The notes: a model not told the origin generated them from the sequence alone. Shown: positions 7,921-16,258, counted from the first letter of the stretch. The stretch: DNA of 24,138 nucleotides from JBDGYE01 sp039584255 (GCA_039584255.1 JBDGYE010000066.1:1-24138); one strand, 5' to 3'. Program-made: numbers and translations.

Positions 7921-8494
7921 ATGGCGGTCAGGAAAGGCAGCTTCGGATACGGCAGGATGTTGAGCGACCACAGGCTGTGGCTCCTCATGGCATCCGGCTT
8001 TCTGGGCGTCGCCTGTCGCGGCCCGAGCACCCCACCGGACCAGGTGAGCGACGAGGTATTCGTGCAGGTGATGACGCGCCTGGTCCTCATCGATTCGGAT
8101 TCTCCGAGGCGGAGCCCGCAGGAACTCCCCGAGGCCGCGGCCGATTCGGCGCGAGAGGAACTGCTGGCCGAGTACGGAGTGAGCGCCGCGGAGCTCCTGC
8201 ACTTCGCCTCGCGTGCAGGGAGAGATCCGCGCCGCATGGAACGGGTGTGGGTCAGGATCGCNGCGGCGAGAGAGCGGAGCGGAGGAGGGGCCCGCCGAGC
8301 CGCTGGGGAAGCTCGGTCTCGACGCCGCCGAGGCTGATGCCTCGGCCGAGGACAGTGCGGGCGGTGCAGACACCTCGCGCGTCCCGCCCGGCGCGGCTCC
8401 CGCAGACATCAGACGCTCGATGAAGGACAGAGCGTCGCGAGACTCTATCCGCCGTCTCCTGAAGCCGCCCGGCCGGGACACCACCCGCTCTTGA
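7921..8494 (+). CDS. predicted lipoprotein, DUF4296-like, frame interrupted by one ambiguous base
   Basis: Translation starts at ATG 7921, with GGAG six bases upstream. A signal-like segment LWLLMASGFLGVAC ends at Cys32; the lipobox is imperfect because glycine occupies the -3 position. The next ~80 residues (SDEVFVQVMTRLVLIDSD, then LLAEYGVSAAELLHFASRAGRDPRRMERVWVRI) have the layout of DUF4296 lipoproteins: a short helix after the lipid anchor, then a YGVs...dP.r...vw.ri helix pair. At 8262 the sequence has an n. With it, the frame breaks. Deleting that single base joins VWVRIARRESGAEEG and carries on in the second frame to the TGA at 8492-8494, giving 190 residues with a disordered, charged C-terminus. 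I therefore read it as one intact gene with a base-calling artefact. It lies directly ahead of the mla genes on the same strand. Confidence 0.7.
8262..8262. other. ambiguous base n, probably a spurious insertion
   Basis: This is the only non-ACGT base in the window. Removing it, rather than assigning it a base, restores a continuous reading frame through the lipoprotein gene. Confidence 0.75.
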
Positions 8495-8668
8495 CGTCAG
8501 GGCCCGGACCGGCCTCCGGGGGCCGTCCGTCACTCTTGGATGCACTTGCAGTTCGTGGTAGGTTGGCGACTGCCTTCCGGGAGCCGCCGAGCATCTCAAC
8601 GGACCGACCTGGCACCGCTCACGGCGGGAGAGCGGAGGCGCGGAAAGCGACGACATACAGGTGGCGAG

Positions 8669-9505
8669 TTGACCGAAGCCCTGGATACAGGCGAGGGGCG
8701 CGTCGTTGAAGGCCCGGCCGATATCGCGCCGGTCCGCTGGGTGCGCCTGCTTGGCCGCTTCGGGCTCACCTGGGCGCGCCATCTTGGCCGCGCCGGTATC
8801 CTGTTTGGAGCCACCGTGCTCGCTCTTCGGCGCCCCCGCGACTACAGGAAGGAGACTTTTGCACAGGCGAAGGCAATCGGCATCGACAGCCTCCCTCTAG
8901 TTCTACTCGTGGCTACTCTGAGTGGCTCGATCCTCGCCCAGCAAAGCGGATATCAGTTCACCGACCTTCCGATGTGGATCGTGGGAAGCGCGGTGGCAGC
9001 CGGGATGCTGACCGAGCTCGCGCCCCTGTTGTCGGCGATCATCATGGCGGGTCGGGTCGGAGCCGGCATCGGGGCCGAACTCGGGACCATGAAGGTCACG
9101 GATCAGGTTGATGCTCTGGTCACTCTCGGCCGCGATCCCGTAGTCGAACTGGTCGTTCCGAGAGTGGTTGCAGGTTCGCTGGTGATGCTGCCCATCGTCG
9201 TCCTCGCCAACGCGGCCGGAATGTGGAGCGGTTGGCTCACGGCGATCACGTTGCTGCCGATGACGACTCAGGAGTACGTCTTCGGCGTGCGCGACTATTA
9301 TCACTCCGCCGCTCTCATCTTCTCGCTCGTCAAAGGGGTGTTCTTCGGCGCCTGTATTACCTTCATCGGCAGCTACGTCGGCCTGCAATCGGAAGGAGGC
9401 GCGGCCGGCGTGGGACGTACCGCACGGAACACGGTAGTCGCAATTATCGTAGCGCTGATGCTACTCGACGTGCTGCTGGCTCCGCTGTACAAGGCCGTCT
9501 CGTGA
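8669..9505 (+). CDS. mlaE: MlaE-type ABC transporter permease (lipid asymmetry/MCE system)
   Basis: Conserved features of the MlaE/YrbE permease family are clear: an N-terminal amphipathic stretch (VRWVRLLGRFGLTW), then hydrophobic helices. The signature TELAPLLSAIIMAGRVGAGIGAELGTMKVTDQVDAL is followed by PRVVAGSLVMLPIVVL, LVKGVFFGACITFIGSYVGL and a final helix. It is the inner-membrane subunit that, with MlaF, powers phospholipid movement between inner and outer membranes. I chose TTG at 8669, with AGGTGG upstream, giving 278 residues, close to the family size. The frame is open back to an ATG at 8540, which would add 43 polar residues not typical of the family; GTG 8741 is a shorter alternative. 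It is followed after 55 bases by the ATPase gene. Confidence 0.92.
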   Translation: MTEALDTGEGRVVEGPADIAPVRWVRLLGRFGLTWARHLGRAGILFGATVLALRRPRDYRKETFAQAKAIGIDSLPLVLLVATLSGSILAQQSGYQFTDLPMWIVGSAVAAGMLTELAPLLSAIIMAGRVGAGIGAELGTMKVTDQVDALVTLGRDPVVELVVPRVVAGSLVMLPIVVLANAAGMWSGWLTAITLLPMTTQEYVFGVRDYYHSAALIFSLVKGVFFGACITFIGSYVGLQSEGGAAGVGRTARNTVVAIIVALMLLDVLLAPLYKAVS

Positions 9506-9560
9506 GCGCTCTGGCGGAACGCACGGTGGGACGTGGATCCGTGGGCCGGGGGGACGGAAC

Positions 9561-10310
9561 ATGATCGAGATCCGGGGTCTCAAGAAGTCCCTGAACGACA
9601 AGAAGGTCCTGGACGGGGTGGATCTCGACATCCACGAGGGGATGAGCGTCGTGATCATGGGCCCTTCGGGTACCGGCAAGAGCGTGCTGCTGAAGCACAT
9701 CGTCGGACTGTTCGACCCTGACGAAGGGGATATTCTGGTCGAAGGGGTGTCCGTGCCAAGTGCTGGCGGATCGGAGATCCGGGAGATCCGTTCGAAGATC
9801 AGCTACGTCTTCCAGAACTCTGCCCTGTTCGATTCCTTGACGGCCGGCGAGAACATCCAGCTCGGTCTCGGCGCGGAGCACTGCCGCAAGGTGTACGCCC
9901 GCGCCGATCCTCTCGTGCGGGAAGCGATCGACCACGTGAACCTGGGACCCGACGTCCTGCCACTGCTTCCGGCCGAGTTGTCGGGGGGGATGCAGAAGCG
10001 TGTGGCCATCGCCAGGGCCATCGTGGGCCAGAAACGGTATATCCTGTACGACGAGCCGACGACAGGTCTGGATCCCCTGAACGCCAGCGTGATCAACCGG
10101 CTTATCGCGAGGTTGCAGGGAGAGATCGGGGCAACCAGCATCATCGTGACGCACGACGTGGATTCGGCGTTCTTCCTGGGCGACCGGATCGTCCTCCTGG
10201 CCGACGGCACGGTCCAGGCACAGGGAACGCCCGACGAGCTGCGCGAGTCGACGAATCCGACAGTGCAGGATTTCCTTCACCCCAAGCTTACGGATGAGGC
10301 CGTCGGATGA
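9561..10310 (+). CDS. mlaF: MlaF-type ABC transporter ATP-binding protein
   Basis: This 249-residue ABC ATPase has all nucleotide-binding motifs: Walker A GPSGTGKS (34-41), Q-loop VFQNSALFDSLT (Gln85), signature LSGGMQKR (140-147), Walker B IILYDEPTTGLDP region (161-172) and the H-loop His198 in IIVTHD. The FQNSALFDSLT Q-loop and the LSGGMQKRVAIARA signature are typical of the MlaF/Ttg2A group rather than of general importers. It would form a complex with MlaE on the cytosolic face and drive MCE-protein-dependent lipid transport. The ATG at 9561 is standard. Its stop overlaps the start of the next gene in an ATGA, which indicates translational coupling with mlaD. Confidence 0.95.
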   Translation: MIEIRGLKKSLNDKKVLDGVDLDIHEGMSVVIMGPSGTGKSVLLKHIVGLFDPDEGDILVEGVSVPSAGGSEIREIRSKISYVFQNSALFDSLTAGENIQLGLGAEHCRKVYARADPLVREAIDHVNLGPDVLPLLPAELSGGMQKRVAIARAIVGQKRYILYDEPTTGLDPLNASVINRLIARLQGEIGATSIIVTHDVDSAFFLGDRIVLLADGTVQAQGTPDELRESTNPTVQDFLHPKLTDEAVG

Positions 10311-11233
10311 GAGATCCTGGTCTGCGCAGCCAATACCGGACGGAGCTTCAGGTCGGGGCGTTAATGATCCTGGGACTCGTCGCCCTTGTCATGGGTGTGG
10401 CGTGGATCAGCGGGGCGCAGCCGGGGGGCGACAGGCTGACTTTCTACGCGGTCGCCGAGGAGTCGGGAGCGGTAACGGAGGGTACCCGGGTGTCGCTCCT
10501 GGGAGTTGACATCGGCTCGGTCGACCAGGTCGAGCTGCGCCAGAGTGACGTGGTTCTACATGTCCGAATCAACTACGCTGGCACTCTGCCAAGAGACACA
10601 CGAGGGGAGATACGAACGTCGGGCTTCCTCGGCACGATGGAACTGGCGCTGCGGCCGGGAGCCTCAACCGTATCACTCTCGGCCGGGGATAGCATAACAG
10701 TCTACTCGGCTCCCGGATTGAACGACCTGGCCGGCACCTTGGGCGACAGGGCGTCAGAGATACTCGACCAGACCCGAAGGCTGTTGTCAGACCAGCTCAT
10801 CGACGACGTCCACTCCGCGACTGGCTCCGTCTCCGAATCGATGGCGCACATCAAGTCTCTGCTGGACGAAGAAGTGGAGGCCCTCGAGACGCTCATCGAG
10901 GGACTCAGCACAACATCCAGTCAGTTGGCGGATGCGACGTCCGGTCCCGAGCTCGACCGGACTATCGCGAACATCGACACGTTGACGACCCGGCTCGCGT
11001 CGGCAAGCGACGATCTGGACGCGAGCAGCGCCTCGCTTTCTTCGATTCTGGAGAAGATCGATCGGGGGGATGGCAGCCTCGGAAAGATGGTGAACGACCC
11101 CGATCTCTACGACCGGTTGACTGCGGCGACAGAGAACGTTCAGGCGGCGACAGAGGAGATCGCGCTCCTGACAAAGGACGTGCGTGAGCGGCCGGAGCGC
11201 TACCTGAAGGGCGTAAAGTTCTCGGTGTTCTAG
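10307..11233 (+). CDS. mlaD: MlaD-type MCE-domain protein, membrane-anchored periplasmic subunit
   Basis: The 308-residue protein has one N-terminal transmembrane helix (about 17-36, GALMILGLVALVMGVAWISG). It is followed by an MCE domain (about 42-118), including FYAVAEESGAVTEGTRVSLLGVDIG and RGEIRTSGFLGTMEL. The C-terminal ~180 residues are predicted helical, with repeated serine/leucine heptads and DRLTAATENVQAATEEIA. This matches the longer MCE proteins, in which helices extend from the hexameric ring, rather than the short E. coli MlaD. Its start overlaps mlaF by four bases. The likely role is to carry lipid between the MlaEF complex and periplasmic or outer-membrane partners. No MlaA, MlaB or MlaC gene is seen in the window. 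The stop lies 23 bases from that of the convergent kinase gene. Confidence 0.92.
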   Translation: MRDPGLRSQYRTELQVGALMILGLVALVMGVAWISGAQPGGDRLTFYAVAEESGAVTEGTRVSLLGVDIGSVDQVELRQSDVVLHVRINYAGTLPRDTRGEIRTSGFLGTMELALRPGASTVSLSAGDSITVYSAPGLNDLAGTLGDRASEILDQTRRLLSDQLIDDVHSATGSVSESMAHIKSLLDEEVEALETLIEGLSTTSSQLADATSGPELDRTIANIDTLTTRLASASDDLDASSASLSSILEKIDRGDGSLGKMVNDPDLYDRLTAATENVQAATEEIALLTKDVRERPERYLKGVKFSVF

Positions 11234-11256
11234 GTGGCGGCGGGACGAATCGGGTA

Positions 11257-12573
11257 TTAGCCGGCGCCCTGCATCAGGCGACGGATCACAAACCATAGGC
11301 CGAACAGACTCAGCAACACCACCACGGCCGCCAAAGCCCGCTTGCTCACCAGCGGCATCTTGGCCAGCCTCCGGCCCTTCGTCTCCCGAAGATCCATCAC
11401 CGCGGTTCGCCGGATCCCGCTACCGGTGATCTCGAACAGCCAGGCCAGGACGAGCGCGATCGGAAAGCCGGCGATCGCGACCACGGTTACGAAGAGGTGC
11501 CACTCGGGTCGGCCAAAGTCCGCCAGGATGACGTCGCTGGCCTCGATGACCACCCAGGCGGTGGCCAAGTAGACAAGGCCCACGTTGTACACCCTGCGCG
11601 CCTTGAGCTCCTCCCACAGCGAGAGCTTGACCGAACCTCGCGCCCGGTCGGCGTCCCTCGACGTCGAACGCACCGGATCCCCCGAGTCAGACAGCCCGGG
11701 AACAGAGATAGAGTCGTGCGAGGTCAGTACGACGGCGCCGGCCTCGGCCGCTGCCATTGCCTTGCCAAAGTCGCCGGCCGTGGCGAAGCGGTCCGCCGGG
11801 ATCCGCGACAACGCCTTGCGGACCACCTCGTCCATCGCCGGCGACACCGTTTCGCGCAACACGCGAAGGGAGCCCGGCGACTCCGACAGGCGCCGGGCCA
11901 GGATCACCTGGGGCGTCCGCCCGGATAGCGGCGGCTCCCCTCCTAGCATTTCATAGGCAACGCAGGCCAGCGCGTACTGGTCGGCACGGCCATCGATCTG
12001 CTCGCCGCGCGCCTGCTCGGGGCTCATGTAGGAGGGCGTCCCGACTACGATCCCGGTCTCGGTGAGACGTTCCCCGCCGACCAGCCCTATTGCCCGCGCG
12101 ACACCAAAATCGACGATCAGGGCGTGACCCTTGCTCAGCAGGATGTTCTCGGGTTTCACGTCGCGGTGCACGACGCCCTCCCCGTGAGCGTAGTCCAGCG
12201 CGTCAGCGACCTCCCTGACGATGCGGACCGTCTCGTCCACCGGTAGCTGACGCTCGCGGGATAGCTTGTCGCGCAGCGTTTCGCCCTCCACGTACGGCGT
12301 GACGTGGTAGAGCAGTCCGTCGGCCTCGCCGGAATCGTGCAGGGGAAGGACGTTGGGATGCACGAGACCCGCCGCAATTCGGATCTCGCGGAGGAAACGC
12401 TCCGCTCCGAGGGAGGCCGCCACCTCCGGCAACAGCACCTTCAGGGCAACCTTGCGACCGTGCTTGCTGTCGGCGGCGAGATAGACCATCGCCATCCCAC
12501 CGCGGCCGATCTCCTCCTCGACCTCGTACCGGTCGGCCACGGCGCTCCTGACGCGCTCCAGCAGCTTCGACAT
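11257..12573 (-). CDS. membrane-anchored Ser/Thr protein kinase (PknB-like) with C-terminal three-helix module
   Basis: The start is ATG 12573, with GGAG five bases upstream; the frame is open 15 codons further to 12618, without a better site. Residues 16-280 are a complete Hanks-type kinase: glycine loop GRGGMAMVY (23-31), catalytic Lys45, Glu63, HRDVKPEN (136-143), DFG (155-157), GTPSYMSPEQ (178-187) and a final Arg in the D-R-F motif. A polar linker (281-315) leads to WEELKARRVYNVGLVYLATA. After this come hydrophobic segments at about 331-350 and 360-380, a short FEITGSGIRR tail and a last helix at 412-433. That middle piece matches the ELKRRxVYrVaxxYxxxAW membrane module usually found ahead of TolB-like/TPR regions. 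The kinase domain would be cytosolic. Substrates are unknown. It follows the NIF3-like gene by 73 bases. Confidence 0.92.
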   Translation of the reverse strand: MSKLLERVRSAVADRYEVEEEIGRGGMAMVYLAADSKHGRKVALKVLLPEVAASLGAERFLREIRIAAGLVHPNVLPLHDSGEADGLLYHVTPYVEGETLRDKLSRERQLPVDETVRIVREVADALDYAHGEGVVHRDVKPENILLSKGHALIVDFGVARAIGLVGGERLTETGIVVGTPSYMSPEQARGEQIDGRADQYALACVAYEMLGGEPPLSGRTPQVILARRLSESPGSLRVLRETVSPAMDEVVRKALSRIPADRFATAGDFGKAMAAAEAGAVVLTSHDSISVPGLSDSGDPVRSTSRDADRARGSVKLSLWEELKARRVYNVGLVYLATAWVVIEASDVILADFGRPEWHLFVTVVAIAGFPIALVLAWLFEITGSGIRRTAVMDLRETKGRRLAKMPLVSKRALAAVVVLLSLFGLWFVIRRLMQGAG

Positions 12574-12646
12574 CGACTCTCCGCGCCTGGTCCAGGTACC
12601 TGAACCTAGGTCGCTCACGGGATGGGGCGCGAGGGGCCCGCCCAGC

Positions 12647-13405
12647 TCACATGCCAGTCGGGTGGTCGAGGAAGGTCCAGTCGAGGCCGAAGCGCTCGGC
12701 TACCGCCGCGCCCAGAGCCTTCACGCCCAGGGTCTCGGTGGCGTAGTGGCCAGCGTAGACGACGTTGACGCCGAGCTCCATCGCCTCGTGGAACGTGTGG
12801 TGACTCCCCTCTCCCGTAATGAAGGTGTCCAATCCTTCTTGGTGTGCCTCCGGTATCAGCGACCCGGCACCGCCCGTCACAATCCCGACTCTACGCACGT
12901 GCACCGGCCCGCCTGCCAGTACGCGCGGCGCCGCGGCGCATACCTGCTCCAGCCGGGTCACCATCTCCCGGAGCGGGAGGTCGGCAGCGGCCCATACGCC
13001 GATGCCCTCCAGATCTCCCCAGGTCCCGAAACGGCCTTCCACCGTGAGATCCAGCTCCCGCGCGAGGAGGACGTTGTTCCCCACGACCGGATGGATGTCC
13101 AGCGGATGGTGGGCGCTGTACAGGGCCAGGTCTCCGTCCAGCATCGCCTTCATTCGCCGGTACGTCCGGCCGGTGATTGGCAACGGCTCGCCCCAGAAGA
13201 GGCCGTGGTGGACCAGGAGCAGCTGCGCTCCGGCGGCTACCGAGGCCTCGATCGTGGCCTGGCAGGCATCCGTCGCCGCACAGATGCGCTCGACCGGCGA
13301 TCGACTGTCTACCTGAAGCCCGTTCCATGCCCCGGGATGGTCTGGGATGTCCGCTACCCGAAGATAGGAATCCAGGAACTCCGCTACCTCATGCAGATCA
13401 GCCAC
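12647..13405 (-). CDS. NIF3-like dinuclear metal-centre protein (GTP cyclohydrolase I type 2/NIF3 family)
   Basis: This 252-residue protein is of the short bacterial NIF3 form, without the inserted middle domain. Metal-binding signatures are visible: LLLVHHGLFWG (about 62-72), YSAHHPLDIH (about 96-105), and near the C-terminus GEGSHHTFHEA and VYAGHYATETLG. The family forms toroidal hexamers with a two-metal site at each active centre. Its reaction is not settled; many genomes label it as a GTP cyclohydrolase type or YbgI/YqfO family, and I do not assign a specific reaction. The start is GTG 13405, with GAGG eight bases upstream. It begins 10 bases after the proS stop, so it is probably co-transcribed with hisS and proS. 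Confidence 0.92.
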   Translation of the reverse strand: MADLHEVAEFLDSYLRVADIPDHPGAWNGLQVDSRSPVERICAATDACQATIEASVAAGAQLLLVHHGLFWGEPLPITGRTYRRMKAMLDGDLALYSAHHPLDIHPVVGNNVLLARELDLTVEGRFGTWGDLEGIGVWAAADLPLREMVTRLEQVCAAAPRVLAGGPVHVRRVGIVTGGAGSLIPEAHQEGLDTFITGEGSHHTFHEAMELGVNVVYAGHYATETLGVKALGAAVAERFGLDWTFLDHPTGM

Positions 13406-13415
13406 GTTCGCTACC

Positions 13416-14876
13416 TCAGTAGGCCCGGGCCCTTACGACCTCGTGCACGGAAGGAGAACCACACAGGCAGACGTCGGGTGCCTCCGCGGAGCGGAACTCG
13501 GGACCCGGAATCACCCTGATGGTGGCCTTCGTATCGTCCTTCACCCGCTGCTCGCACTCGCCGCTCCCGCACCAGCCGGTGTACACCAATCCGCCTCGCT
13601 TCTCCATGATCGCGCCGAACTCCTCGTAGTCAGAGACGCCTCGCTGGGTGTTCTCCTCGCGTCTGGCGCGGGCTTCTTCCAGCAGAGTTCGCTGCAGTCC
13701 GTCCAGGATTCCGGAAACCGCCTCTCCGATCCCCTGTTCGGCCAGCGGCGACTTCCTCTCAGCGTCATCCCCGACGAAGCGTCGCACCGACATCACCTTG
13801 CCGGCCTCCACATCCCGAGGGCCGATCTCGAGCCGCAAGGGCGCTCCCCTGCGCTCCCACTCGTAGTACTTGGCGCCCGGATTGAGGCCCTCGCGATCAT
13901 CCAAATGGACACGGACGCCCGCCGACTTCAGGGCCCGGCTCACCCTCTCGCTCGCCTCCAAGACACTCACTCTCTGTTCGTCGTCCCGCCAGATGGGAAC
14001 GATGACCGCCTGATGAGGAGCCAACATAGGCGGCAGGACGAGGCCCGTGTCATCTCCATGGCACATGATGAGCGCGCCCACCAGCCGGGTGGAGACGCCC
14101 CACGACGTGCTCCACACGAACACATGCTCGCCTTCCTCCGTCTGATACCGAACGTCGAAGGCCCGCGCGAAGTTCTGCCCCAGGTTATGGCTGGTACCAG
14201 CCTGGAGGGCCCTGTTGTCCTTCATCAAGGCTTCGCAGGCGTAGGTTCGCAGGGCACCTGCGAAGCGCTCCGACTCCGTCTTGAGGCCGGTGATCACCGG
14301 CATCGCCATCCACTCCTCCATGAAGGTGCGGTAGACGCCTAGCATCCGCAGCGTCTCTTCCTCCGCCTCCTCCTCCGTGGAGTGCGCCGTGTGTCCCTCC
14401 TGCCACAGAAACTCGGTTGTCCGGAGAAACGGGCGTGTGCGCATCTCCCAACGGACGACGTTCGCCCACTGGTTCAGCAGCACCGGGAGATCACGGTACG
14501 AGTGGATCCAGTCACGCAGGATGGGCCAGATGATCGCCTCGGACGTCGGGCGCACGACCAGTGGCTCCTCGAGTTCCGTCTGCCCGGCGTGGGTGACGAC
14601 GGCGGTCTCGGGAGCGAAGCCCTCGACGTGCTCGGCCTCCCGGTCCAACGCGGACTTGGGGAGGAACAGTGGAAAGTAGGCGTTCTGATGGCCCGTTTCC
14701 TTGAACATCCCGTCCAGACCGCCCTGCATGAGCTCCCAGATCCGGTAGCCGTAGGGTCGAATCACCATGCAACCGCGCACAGGTGAGTGGCTCGCCAGCT
14801 CCGCCTGCTGCACCACCTCGTTGTACCAGGCGGCGAAGTTCTCAGTCTGAGAGGTCAGTCCCTTGCCGTTGCCCAT
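13416..14876 (-). CDS. proS: prolyl-tRNA synthetase, archaeal/eukaryotic-type
   Basis: The 486-residue protein matches the short ProRS class. Class II motif 2 appears as VVRWEMRTRPFLRTTEFLWQ followed by EGHTAH, and motif 3 as GVSTRLVGALIMCHGDD. The anticodon-binding domain follows (APHQAVIVPIW), and the protein ends in the Zn-binding-like C-terminal domain with GWCGSGECE and CLCG cysteines and a terminal ARAY. The large editing insertion between motifs 2 and 3 found in E. coli-type ProRS is absent. It charges tRNA-Pro with proline. The start is ATG 14876, preceded by GGGAG. It lies 10 bases behind hisS and 10 bases ahead of the NIF3-like gene. Several bacterial phyla carry this type, so it is not by itself evidence for recent transfer. 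Confidence 0.96.
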   Translation of the reverse strand: MGNGKGLTSQTENFAAWYNEVVQQAELASHSPVRGCMVIRPYGYRIWELMQGGLDGMFKETGHQNAYFPLFLPKSALDREAEHVEGFAPETAVVTHAGQTELEEPLVVRPTSEAIIWPILRDWIHSYRDLPVLLNQWANVVRWEMRTRPFLRTTEFLWQEGHTAHSTEEEAEEETLRMLGVYRTFMEEWMAMPVITGLKTESERFAGALRTYACEALMKDNRALQAGTSHNLGQNFARAFDVRYQTEEGEHVFVWSTSWGVSTRLVGALIMCHGDDTGLVLPPMLAPHQAVIVPIWRDDEQRVSVLEASERVSRALKSAGVRVHLDDREGLNPGAKYYEWERRGAPLRLEIGPRDVEAGKVMSVRRFVGDDAERKSPLAEQGIGEAVSGILDGLQRTLLEEARARREENTQRGVSDYEEFGAIMEKRGGLVYTGWCGSGECEQRVKDDTKATIRVIPGPEFRSAEAPDVCLCGSPSVHEVVRARAY

Positions 14877-14886
14877 CTATCTCCCG

Positions 14887-16161
14887 CTATTCTCCGGACA
14901 GCCGTTCGAGCGCGACCCACATCTCCCGTCCGCTTTCCATCTCCCGTACCAGAGCCTCGTTCCTCGCCAGCTCGTCCGGTCCGATCACGATAGCCCGTTC
15001 GGCCCCGAGCTGGTTCGCGGCCTTGAACTGCCTACCGACGCTCCGGCCAGCCAGATCGAAGGCGACCGCCCGACCGCTCTCACGCAACCGGCGCACGGCA
15101 CCCAATGCTGCCTTTCGCTCGGCCGCCGAGACACACACCACGTAATCGTCCACCGGCTTCGAGGCTCGGGGCAGCAGATCCCGGTCCTGGAGAAGCTCGC
15201 CCAGCACGACGTCTCCCATGCCGAACCCCAGAGCCGGGAGATCGGGCCCTCCCAGGGAAGCCAGCAGGTCATCGTAGCGTCCGCCACCGCAGATCGCCCG
15301 CAGCTTCCCCTGCGCGTCCCACAGCTCGAACACCAACCCTGTGTAGTAGGCCAGTCCTCGTACCAGCCGAGCGTCGAAACGCACGTAGCGTTCCAAGCCA
15401 AGCGCCTCCAAATGACCGAAGAAGCGGTGCAGGCGATCCGTGCTCTCCGCCACCGCCGGGTGTTTACCAAACTCGCTGCCCAGCTCACCCAGTGTCTTCT
15501 CCGTCAGTTCGAGGACGCGCCGGGGGGCATGCTGGGGCGCTCCCAGCTCGGTCAGCCGCTCTACGACCCAGTCCTCCGACTCCCGGTCCATCCTGTCCAG
15601 CACGGCGAAGGCCTCTTCCATCCCGCCCGCCGGGACCCCGACCGCCTGCAGCACCCCGGCCATCAGGCGGCGGTCGGAGACCCTGGCGACGAAGTCATCC
15701 GCGCCGAGCCCGAGCTCCCGCAACACGTCCACTGCGGCGGCCACGATCTCAGCGTCAGCCAGCTCTCCCGGCTCGCCTACGATGTCCAGGTTGAGCTGGA
15801 AGTGCTCTCGGAGGCGCCCCTTCTGTGGGCGCTCGTAGCGGAATAGCTGTGGAATCGAGAACCAGCGGATCGGCTTGGGCAGACCTCCGGCGCGCGCGGC
15901 CACCATGCGGGCGAGCGTGGGGGTCATCTCCGGACGCAGCGCCACCTCCCGGCCACCCTGGTCGGTGAACCGGTACAGCTGCCCGACGATCTCCTCTCCC
16001 GACTTCCGAGTGTACAGCTCCAGGGCCTCCAGCGGGGGCCCGTCGTACTCCACGAAGCCGTACCGTCTAGCGACCTCCCGCCAGGCGGAGAAGATGTGGC
16101 TGCGCAGCGCGAGGTCGTCGGGATAGAAGTCGCGAAAACCCGGAAGGCTGGCGACGTTCAT
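14887..16161 (-). CDS. hisS: histidyl-tRNA synthetase
   Basis: The 424-residue class II synthetase begins with the usual SLPGFRDFYPDDL. Motif 2 lies in the region LRPEMTPTLARM (75-86) to QLFRYERPQKGRLREHFQLN. The histidine-binding signatures RGLAYYTGLVFE and GGGRYDDL and motif 3 GFGMGDVVLGEL follow, and then the anticodon-binding domain (YVVCVSAAER, FDLAGRSVGRQFKAA, AIVIGPDEL). It charges tRNA-His. The ATG at 16161 has no obvious Shine-Dalgarno sequence, but it lies at the usual family start. Upstream, a terminator of the previous operon (16237-16258) implies that hisS opens a new transcript, with proS and the NIF3-like gene downstream. No clear promoter could be picked in the 75-base space. 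Confidence 0.97.
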   Translation of the reverse strand: MNVASLPGFRDFYPDDLALRSHIFSAWREVARRYGFVEYDGPPLEALELYTRKSGEEIVGQLYRFTDQGGREVALRPEMTPTLARMVAARAGGLPKPIRWFSIPQLFRYERPQKGRLREHFQLNLDIVGEPGELADAEIVAAAVDVLRELGLGADDFVARVSDRRLMAGVLQAVGVPAGGMEEAFAVLDRMDRESEDWVVERLTELGAPQHAPRRVLELTEKTLGELGSEFGKHPAVAESTDRLHRFFGHLEALGLERYVRFDARLVRGLAYYTGLVFELWDAQGKLRAICGGGRYDDLLASLGGPDLPALGFGMGDVVLGELLQDRDLLPRASKPVDDYVVCVSAAERKAALGAVRRLRESGRAVAFDLAGRSVGRQFKAANQLGAERAIVIGPDELARNEALVREMESGREMWVALERLSGE

Positions 16162-16236
16162 TGGCGCCGAATGTATGTGGCGCTACGCGCGCCGGGCAAT
16201 AGAAATCCGCCGGTCCTTGCTCGAGGCCAAACGAAA

Positions 16237-16258
16237 GCGCCCGGCCTCGACCGGGCGC
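16237..16258 (-). terminator. intrinsic terminator of the accD-folC-bacilliredoxin transcript
   Basis: GCGCCCGG and CCGGGCGC form a perfect 8-bp stem around a 6-base loop. On the minus strand it is followed directly by TTTCGTTT, a U-rich tail. It lies about 38 bases past the bacilliredoxin stop and ahead of hisS, so it marks an operon boundary. Confidence 0.75.

Noticed and set aside
7765..8484. 239-residue open frame on the - strand opposite the lipoprotein gene
   Set aside because: It contains the n, has no recognisable domain, and the + strand frame has a ribosome site, a signal peptide and a DUF4296-like pattern.
8536..8570. TTGGAT-N17-TAGGTT as a promoter for mlaE
   Set aside because: Both boxes match the consensus at only three of six positions.
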